A DNA stretch of 64,000 bases, taken from the NCBI RefSeq assembly GCF_001544975.2, contig NZ_FCOG02000007.1:103088-167087 (forward strand). The letters run 5' to 3'. This document shows positions 56,416-64,000 of the stretch, in pieces. The stretch is from Caballeronia arationis (GTDB lineage Bacteria > Pseudomonadota > Gammaproteobacteria > Burkholderiales > Burkholderiaceae). Position numbers and translations under genes: made by a program. The notes beneath the pieces are model-generated. The model had not been told where the DNA came from and made no database searches. It was given only the letters and a program-made list of their open reading frames with translations. The first letter of the stretch is position 1, and every line of letters begins with the position of its first letter.

Positions 56416-57065
56416 GACATCAGCGGCTCGGCCGCGTCGAGCATGATCTTCACGAAGTAGTCCGCGAAGCTGCGGCGCACGACCAGTTCGAACGAATCGT
56501 CGCCGGTGGGCAGGAGCGTCAGCGACGCTTTGAAGTAATGGCTCTGCGCGCATTGGCCCCGGCCGAACAGCTTCGGATGCAGGTCGAGCGGACAGCCGCG
56601 CGACAGCACTTCGCGCGTGCGCGTGCCGGCGATTTCGAGCACCGTATAGCCGCTGCCGATATCCACCGCCGACGCGAAGACGCCCTTGAACGCAGCGATC
56701 AGCTTGCCTTGCAGCGGCGCGGTCCGCGACGCGTCATGCGCCGTCGCCGAACGCACGAGCCACTCGTCGGGTCCGAGCCACAGCGCGTCGTAGCCGTTGC
56801 CTTGCGCGATCGTGTTCGGCCTTTCCGGCGGACGGCAGCCGATCACGCTTTCCACCGCGCTCATGAACGCGGCATCGCGCGTGTCGCCACGCACGATCAC
56901 CAGTTCGAGAAACGGCCGCTCGGACAGACGAAACGCTTTCGATGCAGTCGCCTGATGCTTCTTCAGGAGCGCATCGGTACCGACGAGCGGCGACTCCTGC
57001 CACACACCCTGACCCGCGATGGCGCGGTCCACGACCGTCGACGAACCTCTAGTTTCATTCCACAT
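56412..57065 (-). CDS. soxG: Sarcosine oxidase gamma subunit
   Basis: A 217-residue subunit: RPFLELVIVRGDTRDAAFMS, GNGYDALWLGPDEWLVRSAT, and SAVDIGSGYTVLEIAGTRTR with VLSRGCPLDLHPKLFGRGQC, all typical of gamma subunits (GCV_T-related fold). It starts at ATG 57065, overlapping soxA by 11 bp. The subunit is part of the alpha-beta-gamma-delta complex and has no catalytic role assigned. Confidence 0.93.
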   Translation of the reverse strand: MWNETRGSSTVVDRAIAGQGVWQESPLVGTDALLKKHQATASKAFRLSERPFLELVIVRGDTRDAAFMSAVESVIGCRPPERPNTIAQGNGYDALWLGPDEWLVRSATAHDASRTAPLQGKLIAAFKGVFASAVDIGSGYTVLEIAGTRTREVLSRGCPLDLHPKLFGRGQCAQSHYFKASLTLLPTGDDSFELVVRRSFADYFVKIMLDAAEPLMS

Positions 57066-60057
57066 GTTGACGTGCTCCTTCGCTGTCGTAGAACACCGAG
57101 CTGGTGATTTTTGCTGCAATCTGCTTGCCGCTCGCAAGCGGGATCGTGACCGATTCGCCGATCTTGTCGAGGCCGCCCTTCACGACGGCGAGCGCGATCG
57201 AGCGCTTCAGGATCGGGCTGTAGTAACTCGACGTGACGTGCCCGAGCATCGGCGCGGTCTCGCCCTGCAAGGGACCCGCGATGATCTGCGAGCCTTCCGG
57301 GACCACGAGAGCCGGATCGTCGGTAAGCAGGCCGACAAACTGCTTGCGCCCCGCCTTCGACGTGTCCGAACGCGTGAGCGAACGCTTGCCGAGAAAGTCC
57401 TTCGACTTCGCGACGAGCCCGCCCATGCCGAGGTCGTAAGGCGTCATCGAGCCGTCCGTATCCTGACCGACGATGATGTAACCCTTCTCCGCACGCAGCA
57501 CGTGCATCGTTTCCGTGCCGTACGGCGTGATGTCGAATTCGGCGCCCGCGGCCATGATCGCTTCCCACACCGCGCGTCCGACGTTCGCCGGCACGTTCAC
57601 TTCATAAGCGAGTTCGCCCGAGAAGCTGATACGCATCACGCGCGATGCCGCACCCGCGACCGTGCCTTCGCGATAGCTCATGAACGGAAAGGCGGCATTG
57701 GCGAAATCGATGTCGCGGCAGACCTTTTGCAGCACCTTGCGGCTGTTCGGACCGACGACCGCGAACGTGGCCCAGTGGTCCGTCACCGAGGCGAGACGCA
57801 CGCGCATGTCGGGCCATTCCGTCTGCAGCCAGCGTTCGAGCCACGTCAGGACGCGCGCCGCGCCGCCCGTGGTGGTCGTCATCATGTAGTGCTGGTCGGC
57901 GAGGCGCACGGTCACGCCATCGTCGAAGATCATGCCGTTCTCGTCGAGCATCAGGCCGTAGCGGCACTTGCCGACTTCCAGCTTGCTCCACGGATTCGTG
58001 TAGACCCAGTTCAGGAGCTTCGCGGAGTCCGGGCCCTGGATGTCGATCTTGCCGAGCGTCGATGCATCGAGGATGCCGACGCTCTGCCGCACCGCGAGCG
58101 ATTCGCGCGCGACCGCCGCGTGCATGTCTTCGCCCGCCTTCGGGTAATACCACGGACGCTTCCAGTTGCCGACGTCCTCGAACGCCGCGCCGTTCTCGAC
58201 GTGCCATTCGTGGACCGCCGTCTTGCGCACCGGATCGAGGAACTCGCCGAGTTCGCGGCCCGCGAACGTGCCGAACGTGACCGGCGTGTAGTTCGGCCGG
58301 AAGGTCGTCGTGCCGGTCTCGGGAATCGTCTTGCCGAGCGCCTGCGCGAGAATCGCCATGCCGTTGATGTTGCCGAGCTTGCCCTGATCGGTGCCGAAGC
58401 CCATCGCCGTGTAGCGCTTCACGTGCTCGACCGATTCGAAGCCCTCGCGCGCGGCGAGGAAGATATCGGCGGCGGAAACGTCGTTCTGGTAGTCGATGAA
58501 CTGCTTCGGACCGCGCGTCGCGAGTTCGCGTCCGCCGACGAGCCACAGCGGCTGCATCGGCGCTTCGCTGATCTCGGCGACGTGCACCGGATTCGGACGC
58601 GCGACGATGAAGCCCGCCGCGCGCGCCGCCTCGACGCCCGCATCGACCGAAAAGCGGATGCCGCGCGCCAGCGTGAATTCACCCGCACATGCGCCGACGC
58701 TGCTCTCCGCCTGCATGGCCTTGCCGGGCACGAAGCACGCCTTCTCGTCGTGCCAGTGTGCCTTGCCGCCCGACTGCGCGAACAGATGCAGCACCGGGCT
58801 CCAGCCGCCCGACATCGCGACCAGATCGCAATTCAGTTCGGCCTGTTTCGCGCCGACCGTGCCGTTCGAATACGCGGCCACGTCGACCGATGCGACCCGC
58901 AGCTTGCCATGCGCCGCCGTCACGACCGCCCCCGTCATCACCTTGACGCCGTGGCGCCGTGCGAGCGCGGGCAGCGTGCCCTTCGACTCGCCAGCGCGCG
59001 GATCGACGACCGTCACCTGCGCGCCTGCCGCCTTCAGGTCGAGCGCGCATTGATAGCCGTCGTCGTTGTTTGCGAACACGACGACATTGCGCCCCGGCAA
59101 CACTGCATAGCGATGCAGGTATGTGGACACGGCGGACGCCAGCATGATGCCCGGCAGATCGTTGTTGCCGAAGACGATGGGCCGCTCGTGCGCGCCCGTC
59201 GCGAGGATCACGCGCTTTGCGCGCACCTTCCACATCAGCTCGCGCGTGCCTTTTCGCAGCGACACCGGCAGATGTTCGGTGAGCTTTTGCGTGATCGTCA
59301 CGAGGTTGTGGTCCTGATAACCAAAAGCGTTACTGCGCGAGAGAATCTTGACCTCCGGCATCTTGCGCAATTCGGCTTCGATGCGTTGCACCCATTGCAG
59401 CGCGGGCTTGCCGTCGATCTCCGCGCGGCAGGACAGGAGCGAACCGCCGAGTTCCGGCTGGTCGTCGACGAGAATCACGCGCGCGCCGGACAATCCCGCC
59501 GCATGCGCCGCCGCCAGCCCTGACGGGCCGCCGCCAACCACCATCACGTCGCAATGCGCGAAGCACTTGTCGTAGCGATCCGCATCGAGATGCTCGGGCG
59601 CACGGCCGAGACCCGCCGCATCGCGGATCACTTCTTCGTACTTCGGCCAGAACTTGCGCGGCCACATGAAGGTCTTGTAGTAGAAGCCCGCGGGAATGAA
59701 GCGCGCGATCTTCTGGTTGACCGCCATGCGGTCGTTCTCGATATTCGGCTTCGCGTTCACGCTCGTTGCGACGAGTCCCTGATACAGCTCGATCTCGGTC
59801 GCGCGCGCATTCGGCACCGTGTAGGCGCCGGTTTCCAGCTGGACGACGGCGTTCGGCTCCTCGACACCCGCCGTCACGATGCCGCGCGGCCGGTGATACT
59901 TCCAGCTGCGCGCGACGAAGTGCTGCCCGTTCGCGAGCAGCGCGGACGCGAGCGTGTCGCCCTGAAAGCCCTGATAGGTGCGGCCGTTGAACGTGAAGGT
60001 CAGCGGGATTGCGCGGTTGATGCGTCCGCCCGTGGCGAGTCGGTCTTTCTGGCTCAT
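57055..60057 (-). CDS. soxA: Sarcosine oxidase alpha subunit
   Basis: A 1000-residue subunit. Residues 1-110 form a ferredoxin-like domain (IPLTFTFNGRTYQGFQGDTL). Residues 165-580 bind NAD+ (MVVGGGPSGLAAAHAAGLSG; RVILATGAHERPIVFGNND). Residues 610-1000 resemble the T-protein (aminomethyltransferase) that binds tetrahydrofolate (VGILDASTLGKIDIQGPDSA, YGTETMHVLRAEKGYIIVGQ). The subunit passes the methylene group from sarcosine oxidation to THF. Length is usual for the family. Overlaps soxD (4 bp) and soxG (11 bp). Confidence 0.96.
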   Translation of the reverse strand: MSQKDRLATGGRINRAIPLTFTFNGRTYQGFQGDTLASALLANGQHFVARSWKYHRPRGIVTAGVEEPNAVVQLETGAYTVPNARATEIELYQGLVATSVNAKPNIENDRMAVNQKIARFIPAGFYYKTFMWPRKFWPKYEEVIRDAAGLGRAPEHLDADRYDKCFAHCDVMVVGGGPSGLAAAHAAGLSGARVILVDDQPELGGSLLSCRAEIDGKPALQWVQRIEAELRKMPEVKILSRSNAFGYQDHNLVTITQKLTEHLPVSLRKGTRELMWKVRAKRVILATGAHERPIVFGNNDLPGIMLASAVSTYLHRYAVLPGRNVVVFANNDDGYQCALDLKAAGAQVTVVDPRAGESKGTLPALARRHGVKVMTGAVVTAAHGKLRVASVDVAAYSNGTVGAKQAELNCDLVAMSGGWSPVLHLFAQSGGKAHWHDEKACFVPGKAMQAESSVGACAGEFTLARGIRFSVDAGVEAARAAGFIVARPNPVHVAEISEAPMQPLWLVGGRELATRGPKQFIDYQNDVSAADIFLAAREGFESVEHVKRYTAMGFGTDQGKLGNINGMAILAQALGKTIPETGTTTFRPNYTPVTFGTFAGRELGEFLDPVRKTAVHEWHVENGAAFEDVGNWKRPWYYPKAGEDMHAAVARESLAVRQSVGILDASTLGKIDIQGPDSAKLLNWVYTNPWSKLEVGKCRYGLMLDENGMIFDDGVTVRLADQHYMMTTTTGGAARVLTWLERWLQTEWPDMRVRLASVTDHWATFAVVGPNSRKVLQKVCRDIDFANAAFPFMSYREGTVAGAASRVMRISFSGELAYEVNVPANVGRAVWEAIMAAGAEFDITPYGTETMHVLRAEKGYIIVGQDTDGSMTPYDLGMGGLVAKSKDFLGKRSLTRSDTSKAGRKQFVGLLTDDPALVVPEGSQIIAGPLQGETAPMLGHVTSSYYSPILKRSIALAVVKGGLDKIGESVTIPLASGKQIAAKITSSVFYDSEGARQHVE

Positions 60058-60353
60058 TTCGTCGTGCCCTCGTTGCTATCCATGACGGCCAGCGGACGGT
60101 CGAACGTCTCGTAGCCCTGAATCTCGTAGCTCACCGTGTCGCGCTGCGCCTTGAACCAACGGCGGCAGCCCTGTGCGTGCATCCATTGCTCGCGATGCAC
60201 GCTGCGCGGATTCTTGCGCATGAAAAGGTAGTCGCCCCATTCGCGGTCGGTGAGCTTGTCGGTGTCGAGCGGCCGTACGATGTCGGCTTCGCCGCCGCAC
60301 GAGAATTCGGTTTCTGCGCGCGGTCCGCACCAGGGGCATTCGATCAGCAGCAT
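60054..60353 (-). CDS. soxD: Sarcosine oxidase delta subunit
   Basis: A 99-residue zinc-binding subunit: MLLIECPWCGPRAETEFSCG with Cys6/Cys9, ADIVRPLDTDKLTDREWGDY, then FMRKNPRSVHREQWMHAQGC with His and Cys. These are the family landmarks. It overlaps soxA by 4 bp (ATGA) and lies 22 bp after soxB. Confidence 0.95.
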   Translation of the reverse strand: MLLIECPWCGPRAETEFSCGGEADIVRPLDTDKLTDREWGDYLFMRKNPRSVHREQWMHAQGCRRWFKAQRDTVSYEIQGYETFDRPLAVMDSNEGTTK

Positions 60354-60375
60354 GTGTATCTCCAGTGCGTTCGCG

Positions 60376-61620
60376 TCAGTGGGCCACGGCAGCGGCGCCG
60401 TGCTCGTCGATCAGATGACCGGTGTAGAAGCGGTCGAGCGAGAAGGCCGCGTTCAGCGCATGCGGCTCGTCCTTCGCGATGGTGTGCGCATAGGCCCAGC
60501 CTGAACCCGGCGTCGCCTTGAAGCCGCCCGTGCCCCAGCCGCAGTTGAAGTAGAGGCCCTTCACGTCGGTCTTGCTGATGATCGGGCAGGCGTCCGGCGA
60601 CAGATCGACGATGCCGCCCCACTGGCGGTTCATGCGCACGCGCGAGAACACCGGAAACATTTCGACGATCGCTTCGAGCGTCCCTTCGATGGTCTGGAAG
60701 CTGCCGCGCTGGCCGAACCCCGTGTACTGATCGACGCCCGCGCCGATCACGAGATCGCCCTTGTCGGACTGGCTGATGTAAGCGTGCACCGCGTTCGACA
60801 TCACGACCGTGTTGACCACCGGCTTGATCGGCTCGGAGACGAGCGCCTGCAGCGGATGACTTTCGAGCGGCAAGCGGATGCCCGCCATGTCCGCGAGCGT
60901 GGACGTATTGCCCGCCGCGACGATCGCGACCTTCTTCGCCTTGATGAAACCCTTCGTCGTATCGACGCCCGTCACCTGGCTGCCGTCGCGGCGGATGCCC
61001 GTGACCTGGCAGTTCTGCACGATATCGACACCCGCCTGGTCCGCGCCGCGCGCGAAGCCCCACGCGACCGCATCGTGACGCGCCACGCCGCCGCGTCGCT
61101 GGATCGACGCGCCGAGCACCGGATAGCGGCTATTCAGGTTGATGGTCGGTTCGAGTTCCTTGATCTGCGCGGGCGTGAGGAATTCGGCATCGACGCCGTT
61201 CAGCCGGTTCGCATTCACGCGGCGCTCGGTATCGCGCACGTCCTGCAGCGTATGCGCGAGATTCATCACGCCGCGCTGGCTGAACATCACGTTGTAGTTG
61301 AGGTCCTGCGAAAGCCCTTCCCACAGCTTCATCGCCTTCTCGTAGAGCGCGGCCGATTCGTCCCACAGGTAGTTCGAGCGCACGATGGTCGTGTTGCGCG
61401 CCGTATTGCCGCCGCCGATCCAGCCCTTCTCCAGCACCGCGACGTTGCGCACGCCGTGCTCCTTCGCGAGGTAATACGCGGTGGCGAGGCCGTGCCCGCC
61501 GCCGCCGACGATCACGACGTCGTATTCACGCTTGGGCTCCGGGCTCTTCCACTGGCGCTCCCAGTTCTCGTGATACGACATCCCGTTGCGCAACAGGCTG
61601 AATATCGAATAGCGGCTCAT
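60376..61620 (-). CDS. soxB: Sarcosine oxidase beta subunit
   Basis: A 414-residue flavoprotein that oxidises sarcosine to glycine. Dinucleotide site [20 protein letters not shown], then [20 protein letters not shown]. His182 in [14 protein letters not shown] matches the histidine that holds FMN covalently in known beta subunits. [20 protein letters not shown] and [20 protein letters not shown] complete the pattern. It lies 40 bp after sdaA and is probably co-transcribed. Confidence 0.95.
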   Translation of the reverse strand: MSRYSIFSLLRNGMSYHENWERQWKSPEPKREYDVVIVGGGGHGLATAYYLAKEHGVRNVAVLEKGWIGGGNTARNTTIVRSNYLWDESAALYEKAMKLWEGLSQDLNYNVMFSQRGVMNLAHTLQDVRDTERRVNANRLNGVDAEFLTPAQIKELEPTINLNSRYPVLGASIQRRGGVARHDAVAWGFARGADQAGVDIVQNCQVTGIRRDGSQVTGVDTTKGFIKAKKVAIVAAGNTSTLADMAGIRLPLESHPLQALVSEPIKPVVNTVVMSNAVHAYISQSDKGDLVIGAGVDQYTGFGQRGSFQTIEGTLEAIVEMFPVFSRVRMNRQWGGIVDLSPDACPIISKTDVKGLYFNCGWGTGGFKATPGSGWAYAHTIAKDEPHALNAAFSLDRFYTGHLIDEHGAAAVAH

Positions 61621-61660
61621 GATGTTTCCCTTTTCCTTCGTGACTTTCGTAGCAACGTTT

Positions 61661-63055
61661 TCAGCACTCGATGACGTTCACGGCGAGGCCACCGCGCGAC
61701 GTCTCCTTGTATTTCGTCTTCATGTCTGCACCGGTCTCGCGCATCGTCTTGATGACGTTGTCGAGCGAGACGTAATGCTGGCCGTCGCCCTTCATCGCCA
61801 TGCGCGCGGCGTTCAGCGCCTTGATCGCGCCCATTGCGTTGCGCTCGATGCACGGAATCTGCACGAGCCCGCCGACCGGATCGCAGGTCATGCCGAGGTT
61901 GTGCTCCATGCCGATTTCCGCGGCGTTCTCGACTTGCGTCGGCGTGCCGCCCATCACAGCGGCGAGCGCGGCGGCGGCCATCGAGCACGCAACCCCGACC
62001 TCGCCCTGGCAGCCGACTTCCGCGCCCGAGATCGACGCCGTTTCCTTGTAGATGATGCCGATCGCAGCGGCGGTCAGCAGGAACGTGACGATGCCTTCGT
62101 CGTTCGCGTTGTGCATGAACTTCACGTAGTAGTGCAGCACCGCCGGGATCACGCCCGCCGCGCCGTTGGTCGGCGCCGTGACGACGCGCCCGCCCGCCGC
62201 GTTTTCTTCGTTGACGGCCATCGCGTAGAGGTTGACCCAGTCGAGCATCGAGAGCGGATCGCGCAGCGACTCTTCCGAACGCGAGCGCAATTGCGTGCTG
62301 AGGTCAGCGGCACGGCGCTTCACCTTCATCGGGCCGGGCAATTCGCCGCGCACCTTGCAGCCGCGCTCGACGCAGGCTGCCATCGTGCGCCAGATCGCGA
62401 GCATGCCGTCGCGCACTTCCTGTTCGGTGCGCGATGCGCATTCGTTCTTCATCGTGACCTGTGCGATCGAGAGGCCGGTTTCGCGGCACACGCGCATCAG
62501 GTCGTCGCCGGTGCGAAAAGGATGCGGCACTTCTGCGCCCGCGCGCAGGCCGTTCACGCGATCGCCCTCGCGATTGATCACGAAGCCGCCGCCGACCGAG
62601 TAATACTCTTTCTCGACGAGCAACTGGCCGTTCTCGTCGAAAGCCTGAAAGCGCATGCCGTTCGGATGCACGACGCTCGAACCGGGTGCGCCCGGCATCA
62701 GCTTGCGGAAGAAGCCGATGTGCTCGCGCTCCTCGAACTTCACGACATGCTTGCCGAGCAGCGAAAGCTGCTTCGTCTCGCGGATGGCCTGAAGGCGCGG
62801 TTCGATCAGGTCAGGATCGATCAGGTTGGGCAGGTTGCCTTCGAGGCCGAGAAGGAGCGCCTTGTCGGTGCCGTGGCCCTTGCCCGTCGCGCCGAGCGAG
62901 CCGAACAGATCGACCTTGACGCGGCGCACGAACGCGAGCAGGTTGGCGTCCTCGATGTGCGACGCGAAGCGGCACGCGGCGATCATCGGACCGACAGTAT
63001 GCGAACTCGACGGTCCGATGCCGATCTTGAACAGATCGAAGACGCTGACGTTCAT
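61661..63055 (-). CDS. sdaA: L-serine ammonia-lyase (iron-sulfur type)
   Basis: A 464-residue single-chain serine dehydratase that turns L-serine into pyruvate and ammonia with a [4Fe-4S] cluster. Domain order: N-terminal beta part ([20 protein letters not shown]), alpha part with [17 protein letters not shown], cluster cysteines in [19 protein letters not shown] and [19 protein letters not shown]. Length is standard. It is the first gene of the unit sdaA-soxBDAG-folB-small gene, so serine made by GlyA from glycine is fed into central metabolism. Confidence 0.95.
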   Translation of the reverse strand: MNVSVFDLFKIGIGPSSSHTVGPMIAACRFASHIEDANLLAFVRRVKVDLFGSLGATGKGHGTDKALLLGLEGNLPNLIDPDLIEPRLQAIRETKQLSLLGKHVVKFEEREHIGFFRKLMPGAPGSSVVHPNGMRFQAFDENGQLLVEKEYYSVGGGFVINREGDRVNGLRAGAEVPHPFRTGDDLMRVCRETGLSIAQVTMKNECASRTEQEVRDGMLAIWRTMAACVERGCKVRGELPGPMKVKRRAADLSTQLRSRSEESLRDPLSMLDWVNLYAMAVNEENAAGGRVVTAPTNGAAGVIPAVLHYYVKFMHNANDEGIVTFLLTAAAIGIIYKETASISGAEVGCQGEVGVACSMAAAALAAVMGGTPTQVENAAEIGMEHNLGMTCDPVGGLVQIPCIERNAMGAIKALNAARMAMKGDGQHYVSLDNVIKTMRETGADMKTKYKETSRGGLAVNVIEC

Positions 63056-63291
63056 GGCTTCCTTTGCTGGTTGCGATGCGTTGGGGTTTGCGTTTCAGTA
63101 CGACGCCATTGCACCGCAGGCGAGTTTTGGCCGATAGAACAAAAACGGCAAGAGGATGGGATGGCGGCGTCAGGCGGCCCGTACAAGGCGGGCGGCGACG
63201 GATTTGCGGTGGTTATTGACGCATATGCGAAGGTGCGCAGGCGGGGGCGGGCCGCCTGCGAGGCGCTGGTCGCGCCGTGATCGACGGAGGA

Positions 63292-63771
63292 TCAGGGGGT
63301 CCCGGTCGGGCTCTGCGGATTAAGCATGTACGGGGCGAGAACCCGGCGTATCGGGATCGACAATGCCTCCGGATGGCTTGCGAAAACCGTCTCCAGTCCG
63401 GCGATCAAGCCGCGCAGCGTATCGTGCTGGTGGCCGGACGGACCGTGCAGCACCAGCGTCTCCGCTGCGGCGACGGGACCCGTCGCGGCCAGCGCGAGCA
63501 GCAGAAAGCTGAACGGCGGCCGAAACAGCCCCGCTCCGAAATCGCGCACGAACCTTTCCACGATCTGCGCCGATGCCGCCATGAAAGGCGGCGAGGCACA
63601 CAACAGGTCAAATTGCGGAGTCGTCGGTCCGGACCGAGTGTCGAATCGGCCGACATTCTCGATATCGCGGGACAAACGGACTATCGGAGCGGAGTGCGAC
63701 ATGATTATCGCTTTGGCACGATCGCAAAGCATCTGGACGTCCTTTTCTTCTAATTCTGGTTTCTCTCTCAT
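63292..63771 (-). CDS. Hypothetical protein with a hydrophobic central segment
   Basis: A 159-residue protein beginning MREKPELEEKDVQMLCDRAK, with AGAGG six bases before the ATG; a GTG eight codons earlier is also open. The N-terminal third is charged; a hydrophobic stretch (PPFSFLLLALAATGPVAAAE) near 90-110 could be a membrane helix or core. I find no family I know. It is not part of the sdaA unit (236 bp gap) and its base composition is a little less biased than its neighbours. Confidence 0.5.
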   Translation of the reverse strand: MREKPELEEKDVQMLCDRAKAIIMSHSAPIVRLSRDIENVGRFDTRSGPTTPQFDLLCASPPFMAASAQIVERFVRDFGAGLFRPPFSFLLLALAATGPVAAAETLVLHGPSGHQHDTLRGLIAGLETVFASHPEALSIPIRRVLAPYMLNPQSPTGTP

Positions 63772-64000
63772 TACCGGCCTCTTTGGTTGATTCACCTCGA
63801 CGGGTGTTTATTTAAAGCGCGGGAATGATAATGAAGATCGCGAACGTCGTGCGGCCCGCATTGCGGTGACAAGCCATGCAAGCCGTTATATAGTCGGACC
63901 TGCAAAATTGGGTTTTGTTCGTGGACGCCTCGGGGCGTTCATCAGGTGGCCTTGTACTTTTCGAACTCAGGCAGTTGTAGGAGGTGCGAGCAAGGTTCCT
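63772..64000. other. Intergenic end of window
   Basis: No open frame of note. It is AT-richer than average (TATTTAAAG, GTTATATAGTC). GTAGGAGG near 63976 is a good ribosome-binding sequence, but no start codon follows before the window ends, so a gene may begin just outside. Confidence 0.4.

Noticed and set aside
57019..59523. 834-codon open frame on the plus strand
   Set aside because: Antisense to soxA, which is recognisable over its full length.
63056..63291. Glycine riboswitch upstream of sdaA
   Set aside because: I looked for the conserved glycine-aptamer core before sdaA, creatinase and glyA and saw none.

Overview
The window is a 64 kb stretch of a high-GC beta-proteobacterial chromosome or large replicon. 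Gene families, an extragenic hairpin repeat of a type I recall from Burkholderiales genomes, and metabolic content all suggest the family Burkholderiaceae (Caballeronia or Paraburkholderia-like). The genus is an inference. I see no rRNA, tRNA, insertion sequence, CRISPR array or phage gene.

Layout. 1-9.7 kb: a cut-off YVTN propeller protein, a small exported DUF protein, a tiny double-glycine-leader peptide behind a textbook sigma-54 promoter, a SulP transporter with a cyclic-nucleotide-binding tail divergent from a giant SAM-cyclase-ATPase-TPR protein, and several small proteins. 9.7-13.1 kb: a J-domain protein, a two-TM protein, a PhnZ-like HD oxygenase and a trehalase gene broken by one in-frame stop. 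13.3-18.8 kb: an AraC regulator divergent from an SDR / FAD-dehydrogenase / NIPSNAP / aromatic-acid-type MFS operon of unknown substrate. 18.9-26 kb: a creatine utilisation region with creatinase, serine hydroxymethyltransferase, an MHS-family transporter and a GlxA-type regulator. Two of its promoters share the same 21-bp-spaced direct repeat in the same position. 26-30 kb: a frameshifted DHA2 efflux gene, a lytic transglycosylase and three small exported low-complexity proteins. 30-41.6 kb: signalling genes, including a hybrid kinase - CheR - CheB - receiver/kinase operon, with RarD, EgtD and acylphosphatase between. 41.8-46.9 kb: HpnA, a stand-alone three-part protein (nucleoside-hydrolase-like, DUF4071, SLOG-like) that looks like a conflict or signalling protein, and a glycosyltransferase. 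47-55.6 kb: glutathione-independent formaldehyde dehydrogenase, an APC permease, betI-betB-betA with a BetI operator, and an MFS transporter. 55.7-63 kb: sdaA-soxB-soxD-soxA-soxG followed by a FolB-like gene and a small unknown gene, tightly overlapped.

How the parts fit. Choline is oxidised to glycine betaine by BetA/BetB, and creatine is split to sarcosine and urea by creatinase. Heterotetrameric sarcosine oxidase demethylates sarcosine to glycine, passing the one-carbon unit to tetrahydrofolate or releasing formaldehyde. FdhA oxidises formaldehyde, GlyA turns glycine into serine, and SdaA deaminates serine to pyruvate. The betaine and dimethylglycine demethylases that would join the choline and sarcosine branches are not in this window. 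The most unusual items are the DUF4071 protein, the sigma-54 / double-glycine peptide, the paired AraC-type promoters and the SulP/cyclase pair.
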